The notes beneath the pieces are model-generated. The model was not told the DNA's origin and did no database searches. It saw only the letters and a program-made list of their open reading frames with translations. DNA of 18,521 nucleotides from JASHVB01 sp049522565. Its GTDB lineage: Bacteria > Pseudomonadota > Alphaproteobacteria > Acetobacterales > Acetobacteraceae. The stretch is taken from the NCBI GenBank assembly GCA_049522565.1, contig JBEKNT010000096.1:1-18521 (forward strand), written 5' to 3'. A program made the translations under genes and the position numbers. Shown here piece by piece: positions 7,675-14,969 of the stretch (positions within the stretch are counted from its first letter, which is position 1; the number at the start of each line of letters is the position of its first letter).

Positions 7675-8171
7675 GCCGGCCTCCTGTCACTGCGCCAGAG
7701 GAAGATGGCAAGCACGACGGCGAACGCCAGAGCAAACATCAGGTTCATCGCCGCCAGCGACACCGGCAATCCCGGAACCAGGTAGGAAGGGTCGTCGCAC
7801 GGCTTGGCGGGCTGCGCCGGCATGTGCGCCAGCCGCTCCGCGATCGAGCCGCCAATGAAGCGTGGCGCGGCGCATTCCGGCAGCGGACTGGGCCACCAGT
7901 GGGCCTCGACGCCGACATGGATGAAGGCCAGCGCCACGTCCGCCAGCAGTGTCAGCACGACCAGCACCAGCAAGACGCGCGCCAGCGGCAGCGGCAGCAT
8001 AAGCGCCAGCAGGGCGAGGACGATCGCCACGCGGTACGGCCACCGCTCGAGCAGACAGAGTTCGCAGGGCGCCACGCCGCCCCAGTTTTCGATGGCCAGC
8101 GCGGCTGCCAGCACCGCGCCGGCGGCGAACGCGGAGAGCAGGGCGAGGGTGCGGAGCGACAGGGTTGGCAT
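7671..8171 (-). CDS. dsbB: Disulfide bond formation protein DsbB
   Basis: An inner-membrane quinone reductase that reoxidises DsbA, passing electrons to ubiquinone. Of 166 aa, it has four hydrophobic helices, a first periplasmic Cys pair in APCELCLLERWPYR (C36, C39) with the Arg that interacts with quinone close by, and a second Cys pair C100 and C125 in the second periplasmic loop (PLPECAAP ... PAKPCDDPSY). It overlaps coq7 by the ATGA junction. The link to coq7 makes sense, since DsbB consumes the quinone pool. The ATG at 8171 gives MPTLSLRTLALLSAF directly before TM1; no good Shine-Dalgarno sequence is seen, so the start is less sure. It diverges from the GST gene with 99 bp between the two starts, probably holding both promoters. 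Confidence 0.95.
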   Translation of the reverse strand: MPTLSLRTLALLSAFAAGAVLAAALAIENWGGVAPCELCLLERWPYRVAIVLALLALMLPLPLARVLLVLVVLTLLADVALAFIHVGVEAHWWPSPLPECAAPRFIGGSIAERLAHMPAQPAKPCDDPSYLVPGLPVSLAAMNLMFALAFAVVLAIFLWRSDRRPA

Positions 8172-8270
8172 CGGCGCGGGTGTGCACCGGGGTGCGGCGG
8201 CGTGCAAGTTGCCGCCGGCGTGGCCGCGGCGTACCGTTGCCGATGCCACGCCAAAGCAGGGAGGGGACCG

Positions 8271-8900
8271 ATGCATCGGATCGTCTGGGGCCGCGCCACA
8301 TCGAGCAATGTGATGAAGGTGCTGTGGGGATTGGGCGAGCTGGCCCTGCCGTTCGAGCGGATCGACGTCGGCGGCGCGTTCGGCAAAACCGACACGCCGG
8401 AATATCGCGCGATGAACCCCACCGGGCTGGTGCCGACCTTGCAGGAGGACGCATTCACACTGTGGGAGAGCAACGCCATCCTGCGTTACCTGTGCCATGC
8501 GCATGCGCCGCACTCCATGCTGTGGCCGCAGGACCCGCACGCGCGAGCCAACATCGACCGCTGGATGGACGCGCAGCAGACGGTGCTGAACCGGCCGATG
8601 GGCGTGGTGTTCTGGGGCCTGGTGCGCACACCGGCGGACCAGCGTGACCCCGCCGCCATCGCGCAGGGCGTCGCGGATGCGGCCAAGGCGTACGGCATGA
8701 TCGAGCCGCTGCTGGCGCGGCACGCCTATATCGCCGGGCCCGACTTCACCCTGGCCGACATTCCGTGGGGCGTGCACGCGCATCGCTGGTTCAACATGGA
8801 TTTCGAGCGCCCCGCGCTGCCCCACCTGCGCGCTTGGTATGACCGGCTGTGCGAGCGCCCAGCCTACAAGCAGCACATCGTCGCCTGTCCCGTGGTGTAA
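8271..8900 (+). CDS. Glutathione S-transferase family protein, 209 aa
   Basis: A cytoplasmic two-domain GST. The thioredoxin-like N-terminal domain shows the family pattern: strand and turn MHRIVWGRATSSNVMKVLW (1-19), the cis-proline region NPTGLVPTLQED (49-60) and the glutathione-binding WESNAILRYL (65-74, with E66-S67). The helical C-terminal domain follows, with the N-capping motif around YIAGPDFTLADIPWG. A GxxGGGGACC-type ribosome site (GGGAGGGG) lies 4 nt upstream of the ATG at 8271. Substrate is not predictable. It diverges from dsbB, and a hairpin repeat follows its stop within 5 bp. Confidence 0.95.
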   Translation: MHRIVWGRATSSNVMKVLWGLGELALPFERIDVGGAFGKTDTPEYRAMNPTGLVPTLQEDAFTLWESNAILRYLCHAHAPHSMLWPQDPHARANIDRWMDAQQTVLNRPMGVVFWGLVRTPADQRDPAAIAQGVADAAKAYGMIEPLLARHAYIAGPDFTLADIPWGVHAHRWFNMDFERPALPHLRAWYDRLCERPAYKQHIVACPVV

Positions 8901-8904
8901 GGAA

Positions 8905-8969
8905 ACCTCTCCCGCCACGCGGGAGAGGTCAAGGCGCGCAGCGACGCGGGTGAGGGTGATCGGGTCGCC
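8905..8969. repeat. Composite hairpin repeat after the GST gene
   Basis: Arms ACCTCTCCCGC (8905-8915) and GCGGGAGAGGT (8919-8929), loop CAC, then GCGCAGCGACGCGGGTGAG and GAGGGTGATCGGGTCGCC (8952-8969), which is the reverse complement of 555-572. It is thus another copy of the element at 515-616 in the opposite orientation. The gap 8901-9470 (570 bp) otherwise holds further short repeat sequence around 9010-9055 and the regulatory site at 9314; no gene was recognised in it. Confidence 0.85.
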
Positions 8970-9313
8970 TCGCTGCATTCGCGTTCATCCACGCGTTCAT
9001 CGCCCGACTGCGGGATGGCCGGCCGGTCCCGCTGGCTTCCGGGTATGACTGTCACTTGGCGGCGCAGAGCGGACACCGATCGTGTGCGGGCGCCTCGCGC
9101 CAAAGCCGGGCATGCCAGAGGGGGAGAAACTGCGGCGCTCGCCGGAGCCTCACGCCCAAGCGTCGTCGTATGCTGCTGGAAGGACGAAATATTCGGTCGC
9201 ATCAGGTTGTTATGTTGGGCTGCCTATGACTGAAGGACAGCATCATCGATAGCTCGGGCAGGGATCGAAAACACACGGCTGCCTCAGAGCCAAAATACCT
9301 ATTTTTTGCTACT

Positions 9314-9327
9314 TTGATTTGGATCAA
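9314..9327. promoter_or_regulatory. FNR/FixK-type box upstream of the PEP-CTERM gene
   Basis: The sequence TTGAT-TTGG-ATCAA is a perfect inverted repeat matching the FNR/FixK/ANR consensus TTGAT-N4-ATCAA. It lies in the A/T-rich stretch about 144 bp before the PEP-CTERM start. A centre at -41.5 would put transcription near 9362. No convincing -10 hexamer was identified, so activation or repression cannot be judged. Confidence 0.6.
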
Positions 9328-9470
9328 TGACTCGGCTCGTTGTTTCCGCCCTTTTTTGCATGCCTCGACGTGGCAATGGCACTGAAAATGACCAGACGTC
9401 CTGGACAGCGTGTCACGCCGATCCTCCAAAACTGTTGCACCTCTGCAAATGGCTGCGGATAAGGAAGCAG

Positions 9471-10316
9471 ATGGCGATGACACGAACGAAAGCCACGATC
9501 AGCGACACGCGGTCACGCGTACAGGCTCGCTGGATCGCGCCTGTGCGACAGCCCGGAATATTGGTCGTTTTTGTTGCGGTCTGTTTGGCCCCCGGCCTCG
9601 CCCATGCGGGTTCGATCGTGCTGAATTCCGCGGGCGAGCTGACCGAGACAATGATGCAGGCACAGGCATTGGATGCCTTCTTCCTGGACACGCAGTACCC
9701 CTTCACCTCGCCATTGTCAGTGACGTACAGCGTTGATCCGGGCGCTCAAACCTTTTCATACAGTCTGCAAGCCGGACAAACTATAAACGGGCTGCCGGTT
9801 TCCGACTCAGCCACAGGATCGGGCGACTACTCCTCGGGTTTGTATGAATGGACTTCAACGCTCGCGGCAGGGAGTGCCAGCTTCCTCACAGCATACAGTG
9901 AAACGTGGGATGTCGGCACAGGTTCGGGGTTCAGCGGGACCATAAACATTTCGTCACTACTCCGATGGAGTATAACGGGTACAGAAGACGTCCTCTCGAG
10001 TGGGGAGCACAGCACGACTTATTTCGATGACGGCGAGGCCTCGGTGCAAGTTCAGGCATTACAACACGGGCAATGGGTCAACGTCGGAGACCCATTTACT
10101 GTGAATGAGTATTCCTTTTTATACCCTGGTGACGAGTGGCGGGTTCGTGTCTATCGAAACCAGAACGCGGTTACGGTATCACACTCGGGGATCTGGAAAG
10201 AGGTGCCGAGGACTGCACCGGAGCCTTCCTCCCTGGCCCTGCTCGGCCCCGCCGGCATCCTCAGTCTGCTGGCCTACGAGTTGCGGCGGCGACGCCGGCG
10301 GCGGTGGCAGCTTTAA
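9471..10316 (+). CDS. PEP-CTERM sorting domain surface protein, 281 aa
   Basis: A predicted exported protein. It starts with an unusually long Arg-rich n-region, then a hydrophobic core (ILVVFVAVCLAPGLAHA, cleavage near 46), a beta-rich Ser/Thr/Gly body, and ends with the PEP-CTERM signal: APEPSSLALLGPAGILSLLA (249-268), a hydrophobic helix and a run of Arg (RRRRRRR). Such tails are processed by an exosortase. No exosortase gene is visible in this window, so processing would rely on one elsewhere. The start ATG at 9471 has AAGGA five bases upstream. GC content is lower than in its neighbours, the 3' end touches a recombinase remnant, and an FNR-type box lies upstream; together these suggest acquired DNA. 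Confidence 0.9.
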   Translation: MAMTRTKATISDTRSRVQARWIAPVRQPGILVVFVAVCLAPGLAHAGSIVLNSAGELTETMMQAQALDAFFLDTQYPFTSPLSVTYSVDPGAQTFSYSLQAGQTINGLPVSDSATGSGDYSSGLYEWTSTLAAGSASFLTAYSETWDVGTGSGFSGTINISSLLRWSITGTEDVLSSGEHSTTYFDDGEASVQVQALQHGQWVNVGDPFTVNEYSFLYPGDEWRVRVYRNQNAVTVSHSGIWKEVPRTAPEPSSLALLGPAGILSLLAYELRRRRRRRWQL

Positions 10317-10450
10317 CAGCGGCAGCGGTCGGATTTCGCGCCGCTCGCCACTGCTTGCAACACGTGGTCGCACCCGGCGGCCCGTAGCTGGGCCACCGGA
10401 GCCGGCTCGCTCTGGCCGACCGTCAATACCCTGGCGTAGCGGGGTTGCAT
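10313..10450 (-). pseudogene. N-terminal remnant of a serine recombinase (resolvase/invertase)
   Basis: Forty-five codons read MQPRYARVLTVGQSEPAPVA followed by QLRAAGCDHVLQAVASGAKS and DR. This matches the start of resolvase/invertase proteins (YARVSTxxQxxxxQxxxLRAAGCExxxxExxSGAKxDR). The catalytic Ser of the RVST motif is Leu here (RVLT), and similarity stops at SGAKSDR, where the sequence runs into the end of the PEP-CTERM gene and a stop. So it is a broken 5' fragment, not a functional enzyme. The rest of the gap 10451-10569 shows nothing recognisable. Confidence 0.72.
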
Positions 10451-10569
10451 GGATTGCGCGTGTGCCGGATTTATGCTCGGAACTGTGCGTTGTTGCCGGT
10501 GCGCCGATTTTGCGGCGCGATGCTTGAATGCTGTACGGAGCGGTTTCGCCTCGGGATGCGGAGACTCCG

Positions 10570-11214
10570 TCATGCGGTGGATAATGCAAGTTCTTTCGCT
10601 GCTCTTATGCGGTGGCGGACAATGCGGCGTGTGATGACGTATTGCACGGTCACCAGGACGATCTTGGAAGCGATCGGGAAAACGCCGACAAACCAAGCCC
10701 AGATTGCCGGGCTGGCGAGCAAAGCCATGGCCAGGTTGGCGAGACCGGTGGCAAACATCAGCGCCGCCCAAAGATAGCCGAAAATCGTCGTGACGGCGGC
10801 GCTGTGAACGTGGGCGATTGGCGGGACATAGCGGTTCATCCATCCCCGCTTGAGCATGACCGCGCCGATTGCGGCATAGATCATCGTGGGCTTCAGCATC
10901 ACGAACACCGGATTGTGCGTGAGCAATGTGGCGCCCCCGAAGGCGACGACGAGGAACAGGCTGAGCCATTGCATCGCGTCGATCGGCATGCCGCGAAATG
11001 TCAGGTAGGCAATGCGGCCGAGGCCGAGCGCGATGGCGAGTCCGGCGGCCGTGAAGATGCTATGGGTGGCAGCGTAGAGCGCGACGAAAATCAGCGTTGA
11101 GAGAAGATCCGCGAGCAGAAATTTCCCGGCATGGATCAGCGGGTGATTGGCGGCGGCAGGATCGGGCGGCGCTGCCCCATGGGCATCGTGGTCCGGCAAC
11201 TCGGGCACTGCCAT
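10570..11214 (-). CDS. Septation protein A / YciB-like inner-membrane protein
   Basis: A 214-aa multi-spanning membrane protein. After an N-terminal soluble stretch (about 1-27) come roughly five to six hydrophobic helices. The sequence LKPTMIYAAIGAVMLKRGWMNRY carries the KPT-x-x-Y pattern typical of the IspZ/YciB (septation protein A) family, and LARIA-type and FRGMPIDAMQWLSLFLVVAFGG segments fit too. Members influence envelope and septum integrity in several bacteria; the exact role is unclear. Start ATG 11214 has AAGGTGA eight bases upstream. It is longer at the N-terminus than typical family members. It stands alone on the minus strand, with the recombinase remnant downstream and a repeat plus the dioxygenase end upstream. 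Confidence 0.82.
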   Translation of the reverse strand: MAVPELPDHDAHGAAPPDPAAANHPLIHAGKFLLADLLSTLIFVALYAATHSIFTAAGLAIALGLGRIAYLTFRGMPIDAMQWLSLFLVVAFGGATLLTHNPVFVMLKPTMIYAAIGAVMLKRGWMNRYVPPIAHVHSAAVTTIFGYLWAALMFATGLANLAMALLASPAIWAWFVGVFPIASKIVLVTVQYVITRRIVRHRIRAAKELALSTA

Positions 11215-11267
11215 CGCCGGCGTCACCTTGGGGCCCGCCGCGGCGTAATCGGCGCCGAGTTTGCGGT

Positions 11268-11342
11268 GTCCCTGGTCATCCCTGCGCAGGCGGGACCCCA
11301 ACCCCGCCCCGGATCCCGGCATTCGCGGGGATGACGAGGGAC
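11268..11342. repeat. Dispersed inverted repeat of the CATCCCCGCG type
   Basis: Arms GTCCCTGGTCATCCCTGCG (11268-11286) and CGCGGGGATGACGAGGGAC (11324-11342) pair with two mismatches over 19 bp. The core resembles the very common bacterial intergenic repeat CGTCATCCCCGCG...CGCGGGGATGACG. The gap 11215-11460 has no gene. Confidence 0.85.
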
Positions 11343-11460
11343 GCGGTTCGGACTGATGCATTTGTTTCGCTGCCGACGCTCGATCCCGCCGTGCCGCAAC
11401 CGGCGCTGCATGCCTGTCCTCGGCGCGACTCCCGCATTGCGTTGCACAACCCGGGGTCGC

Positions 11461-12555
11461 TCACCCCGGCACCAGCGGCGCGTGCAGGCGGGTGCCCTTG
11501 CAGATGATGCCACCGCGATCGCCGATCGTGATGTCGCCGTAGCACTCCGCGAACACCGGCGGCAGCAGCCGGGCGCCCGGCGGAGCAAGCCACAGCCGCA
11601 ACAAATGTCGTTTGCGTTCGACCTCGGGCCAGTCCTCGTAGGCCGTGCGGGCATGCAGGATCGTATGGTTGTGCAGGAACTGGATGTCGCCCGGCATGAA
11701 CGTCATGTCGAGCCGCAACTCGGGGTCGCCCGCCAGATCCGCCAGCATGTCGAGCGCTTCGATATCCTCGGCGGTGAGCCGCCGCGCCTCGGGAAAGCGT
11801 TGCGACGAACCGATATGTAGCCGGGAATACAGCACCGACAGGGTGCCGGCATACGCGTTGAACACCGGCGCTTCGTAGAACGGCGCCTTGCCTTCCGGCA
11901 CCTCGCCGCGCCGGTCGACGGGGAACGCCTGGTACAGCCGTTCCAGCAGATCGGGCCGGCGGGCCGCCATGACGTTGTGCAGCGTCATCGAACTGACGAT
12001 CGCCGACAATCCGCCTGACTTCGCGCGCCGCAGGCACAACAGCGCGACGACGTCGCAGCGGTCGATATGGAAGTTCTGCCGTTCCGCGGTGGCATAGCTG
12101 CGCAGATTGGGGTCGGTCTCGCTGCGCCCGCCGAGGTCGTAGACATGCCCGAGCAAATGCCCCTTCGCATTCTGCGAGCGGGCACTGCCGAAATATGTGC
12201 CGACACCCCAATAGGCTGTCGCGCTCTCGGCGATCGGCCGATCTTCGACCGGCATGCCGCGCAACAGCACGAAGCCGCGCCCGTCGAGCACCTCGGCCCG
12301 CAGCCGGTCGAGCACCGGCCCGAGCGTCGGCAGCGGGAAGTCCGCGCGGCGGATGTCGGCGATATCAAGGCCGCGCGCCCGCACCGATTGCAGCGCCGCT
12401 TCGATCTCGGCAATTTCTGATGGCGACAGGCGGTAGCTCCACTCCGCCTCGCGCCCGCGCATCGCCGCGCCGATCCAGGCGGAAGCGCCCTCGATCGGCT
12501 GCCGCACTGGCAAGACCCGCGCCTGCGTCATGACATCTGTATCGGCAGCGGCCAT
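11461..12555 (-). CDS. TauD/TfdA-family alpha-ketoglutarate dioxygenase
   Basis: A predicted Fe(II)/2-oxoglutarate-dependent oxygenase of 364 aa. The double-stranded beta-helix metal motif HxD is seen as H163-I-D165 (NFHIDRCDVV), and the distal His and 2-oxoglutarate Arg lie in LHNHTILHAR (294-303) and RHLLRLWLAPP (316-326). The start ATG 12555 has a strong purine/G-rich ribosome site with an uninterrupted run of eight G just upstream. Substrate is unknown; the enclosing region has an epoxide-hydrolase-like gene 87 bp upstream on the same strand, so the two may be co-transcribed, which suggests degradation of a small organic compound. Confidence 0.92.
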   Translation of the reverse strand: MAAADTDVMTQARVLPVRQPIEGASAWIGAAMRGREAEWSYRLSPSEIAEIEAALQSVRARGLDIADIRRADFPLPTLGPVLDRLRAEVLDGRGFVLLRGMPVEDRPIAESATAYWGVGTYFGSARSQNAKGHLLGHVYDLGGRSETDPNLRSYATAERQNFHIDRCDVVALLCLRRAKSGGLSAIVSSMTLHNVMAARRPDLLERLYQAFPVDRRGEVPEGKAPFYEAPVFNAYAGTLSVLYSRLHIGSSQRFPEARRLTAEDIEALDMLADLAGDPELRLDMTFMPGDIQFLHNHTILHARTAYEDWPEVERKRHLLRLWLAPPGARLLPPVFAECYGDITIGDRGGIICKGTRLHAPLVPG

Positions 12556-12642
12556 CGGAAATCCCCCCCCTGTCCTCGTCCTTCTTCTGCTTTCTCCGCG
12601 GCGGCGAACGCAGCATCCCGCAGGCGCGGCGCCTGGTCCAGA

Positions 12643-13503
12643 TCAGACTGGATGCTGGGCCAGGTGTTCCAGCAACAGCGCGTTCACCTGCGTGGGCACC
12701 TGATCGGCGGCATAGTGGCCGACGCCGGACAATGCGGCGAACCGATACGGTGCAGCGATGAATTCGCCGGTGCCCTCGGCCGCAACCCGGCCCACCGTGT
12801 CATCGGCATCGCCCCAGATATACAAGGTCGGCACCGTCGTCGGACCGGTCGGCGCGTGACGCACGCCGCGGGCGCGATACCAGGCGAGCGCCGCCTCCAT
12901 CGCCGGTGGGTTGCCGATGACCGACAGATGCGCCGCGATCGCCGCTTGCGGGACGCCGTTCGCGGTCAACCGCGTCCGCAGCCATTTCGCATCACCGGCC
13001 AGAATGTCGGGTCCGGCCTCCGGGCCGAGAAACCTCGCGTGGTGCTGCGACCGCCGCTTTTGCTCGCCGTCCGGCAGGGCCAGTGCGCGATTGAAGGCCA
13101 GCGGGTGGGGGCGTGACAGGCTGGTCAGGGAGGCAAGCCGCTCGGGGCTCTGATCGGCAATCTGCCAGGCGAGACTGGCCCCCCAGTCATGGCCAACGAG
13201 ATGGAACCGCCGGTCGCCGTGGCCGAACGCCGCGGCGATGTCGAGCGCGTCGCCGATCAGGCGCTCGACGCGATAGCTGGCATGGTCGGCCGGATCCGGT
13301 CGCGCACCGGCGGCATAGCCGCGCTGGTTCGGTGCCACGGCGAGGAACCCCGCCTCCGCCACCGCCTTCACCTGGGCATTCCAGAAGTAGCGCGATACGC
13401 CGAACCCATGCAGCATCAGGACAAGCGGAGCATCGCTGGCGCCGCCGACGGATACGTCGAACACCAGGCCGGGTGCCGTTTCTATGTTGCGCGTATCGAT
13501 CAT
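12643..13503 (-). CDS. Alpha/beta hydrolase, epoxide hydrolase-like
   Basis: An alpha/beta-fold hydrolase of 286 aa. HGFG (32-35) forms the oxyanion region; nucleophile elbow GHDWGAS (104-110) carries Asp106 as nucleophile, as in epoxide hydrolases and dehalogenases rather than esterases. The acid residue lies in WGDADD (230-235), and catalytic His is H263 in GVGHYAADQVP. Whether it opens epoxides or removes halogens cannot be read. The start ATG 13503 begins at MIDTRNIETAPG; an upstream in-frame ATG at 13560 would add 19 residues without similarity. It precedes the TauD gene on the minus strand by 87 bp. Most likely substrate class: xenobiotic or lipid epoxide. Confidence 0.92.
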   Translation of the reverse strand: MIDTRNIETAPGLVFDVSVGGASDAPLVLMLHGFGVSRYFWNAQVKAVAEAGFLAVAPNQRGYAAGARPDPADHASYRVERLIGDALDIAAAFGHGDRRFHLVGHDWGASLAWQIADQSPERLASLTSLSRPHPLAFNRALALPDGEQKRRSQHHARFLGPEAGPDILAGDAKWLRTRLTANGVPQAAIAAHLSVIGNPPAMEAALAWYRARGVRHAPTGPTTVPTLYIWGDADDTVGRVAAEGTGEFIAAPYRFAALSGVGHYAADQVPTQVNALLLEHLAQHPV

Positions 13504-13658
13504 TGATGCTGCACGATCATGGTTGTTGGAGGAGCAAGCGGGGACGACATCACCGATCATCCGCCGGGTCAACGCGCGGAACCCGCCTTGCGGGGGCTCT
13601 GCTTCAGGTCATCGTCGCAGCGCGAGGACTGTGCGGCATAGGTTTCCCGCGTGCGTTC

Positions 13659-13790
13659 TTGTCATGGCGAGCGAAGGGCTGGGGTCAGGCTCCGGCCACC
13701 ATCGCGACGACGCAGCGCAAACCAAGGAAAGTCGTGGATACCGGCCGGAGCCTGCCCCCGGACACTTGACCCGGGGGCCGGCATGACGAC
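13659..13790. repeat. Complex inverted repeat in a 444-bp intergenic gap
   Basis: GGGGTCAGGCTCCGGCC (13681-13697) pairs with GGCCGGAGCCTGCCCCC (13743-13759), one mismatch. Outside this, GTCGT...CCGGCC (13731-13746) mirrors GGCCGG...ACGAC (13776-13790), and TCATGGCGAGCGAAG (13661-13675) is a common repeat motif. The gap 13504-13947 between two divergent hydrolase genes contains no recognisable gene; upstream promoters for both must lie here. Confidence 0.75.
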
Positions 13791-13947
13791 GCGGGCGCCC
13801 CCGGTGCGTCGGTTTCAAAGGCGGTTGCTATAGGCAAATCTTGATTGCTGCACCGGCTCCTGCGCGTCCTGATACCGTGGCGCACCCGCCGAGCGAATGA
13901 CATAATCGGGTGCCCGGCACGCGGCGGGCGCCGACAAGGGATGTTCC

Positions 13948-14829
13948 ATGGAAATCATGCCCGGCTTCACGCTCACCGACATCGAAACGAGCGGGGCGCG
14001 CATCCGGCTGCGCCACGGCGGCAGCGGTCCGCCGTTGCTTCTGCTGCACGGCAACCCGCTGACGCATGTCGCCTGGCACAAGGTGGCGCCGCGACTCGCC
14101 GAGCGCTTTCACGTCGTGGCCGCGGACCTGCGCGGTTACGGCGACAGCTCGGCGCCGCCCGAGGAACCCGGCAGCACGAACTACTCGTTCCGCGCCATGG
14201 CGCAGGACCAGGTCGAGGTGATGCGGGCGCTCGGCTACCAGCGCTTCTACGTCGCCGGCCATGATCGAGGCGGGCGCACCACCCATCGCATGTGCCTCGA
14301 TCATCCGGACAAGGTGATCAAGGCGGCGATCATCGACATCGTGCCGACGCTCGACATGTGGGCGGCGATGGACAAGCAGGGTGCCATCGGCGGCTGGCAC
14401 TGGCCGTTCATGGCGCAGCCGGCGGATTTCCCCGAGCGCATGCTGGGCAGCGTGCCGGCCGACTGGTTCATGCGCAAGAAGCTGCTGAAGCTGACCGCCG
14501 ACCTGGACCACATTCCGCCGGCGATCTGGGACGAGTATGTCCGCTGCTTCAACGAGAAGACGATTCGCGGCTCGTGCGCCGACTATCGCGCCGCCGCGAC
14601 GATCGACTGCGAACTCGACACCGCCGATCTGGCGCGCAAGCTCACCATGCCGATCCTGGTGCTGTGGGGAAACAGCAGCAGCGTGGGCAAGCGGTTTGCC
14701 GATCCGCTCGGGTTATGGCGACAGCGCGCGGAGGATGTCCGCGGTGAGGCGCTGCCGAGCGGCCATTATGTGAACGAGGAAGCGCCGGAACAGGTGCTGG
14801 ACTGGTTCCTGCGGTTTTTCGCCGATTAG
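13948..14829 (+). CDS. Probable fluoroacetate/haloacetate dehalogenase
   Basis: An alpha/beta hydrolase of 293 aa closely resembling fluoroacetate dehalogenase, which hydrolyses the C-F bond of fluoroacetate to glycolate. All key residues known from the Rhodopseudomonas enzyme are in register: nucleophile D106 with R107 and R110 (GHDRGGR) for carboxylate binding, acid D130 (IIDIVPT), halide-pocket H151 and W152 (HWPFMAQP) and Y213 (ADYRAAA), and catalytic H273 (SGHYVNEEAP). Offsets to the reference positions (110, 111, 114, 134, 155, 156, 219, 280) are a steady four, then six to seven. The ATG at 13948 has AAGGGA six bases upstream. Related haloacetate dehalogenases share this set, so other haloacetates may be the real substrate. 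Confidence 0.88.
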   Translation: MEIMPGFTLTDIETSGARIRLRHGGSGPPLLLLHGNPLTHVAWHKVAPRLAERFHVVAADLRGYGDSSAPPEEPGSTNYSFRAMAQDQVEVMRALGYQRFYVAGHDRGGRTTHRMCLDHPDKVIKAAIIDIVPTLDMWAAMDKQGAIGGWHWPFMAQPADFPERMLGSVPADWFMRKKLLKLTADLDHIPPAIWDEYVRCFNEKTIRGSCADYRAAATIDCELDTADLARKLTMPILVLWGNSSSVGKRFADPLGLWRQRAEDVRGEALPSGHYVNEEAPEQVLDWFLRFFAD

Positions 14830-14969
14830 ATTCCAACACCGGCGGGCCGCGCCATGCCGTCCGATCCTCGCCGTACCCCGCCACGTTGCCTTATACCCGC
14901 CCGTCAGTAACCCAACGCCGATGCTCGCGTCGTCCATCGCGCGACAGGTTCGGCATCGGAGGAGACACC

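Noticed and set aside
9202..9483. Minus-strand frame of 93 codons upstream of the PEP-CTERM gene
   Set aside because: No ribosome site or domain, and it runs through the FNR-type box and the promoter region.
13504..13572. Upstream extension of the epoxide-hydrolase-like protein to ATG 13560 or TTG 13572
   Set aside because: The added residues have no similarity to the family and no better ribosome site.
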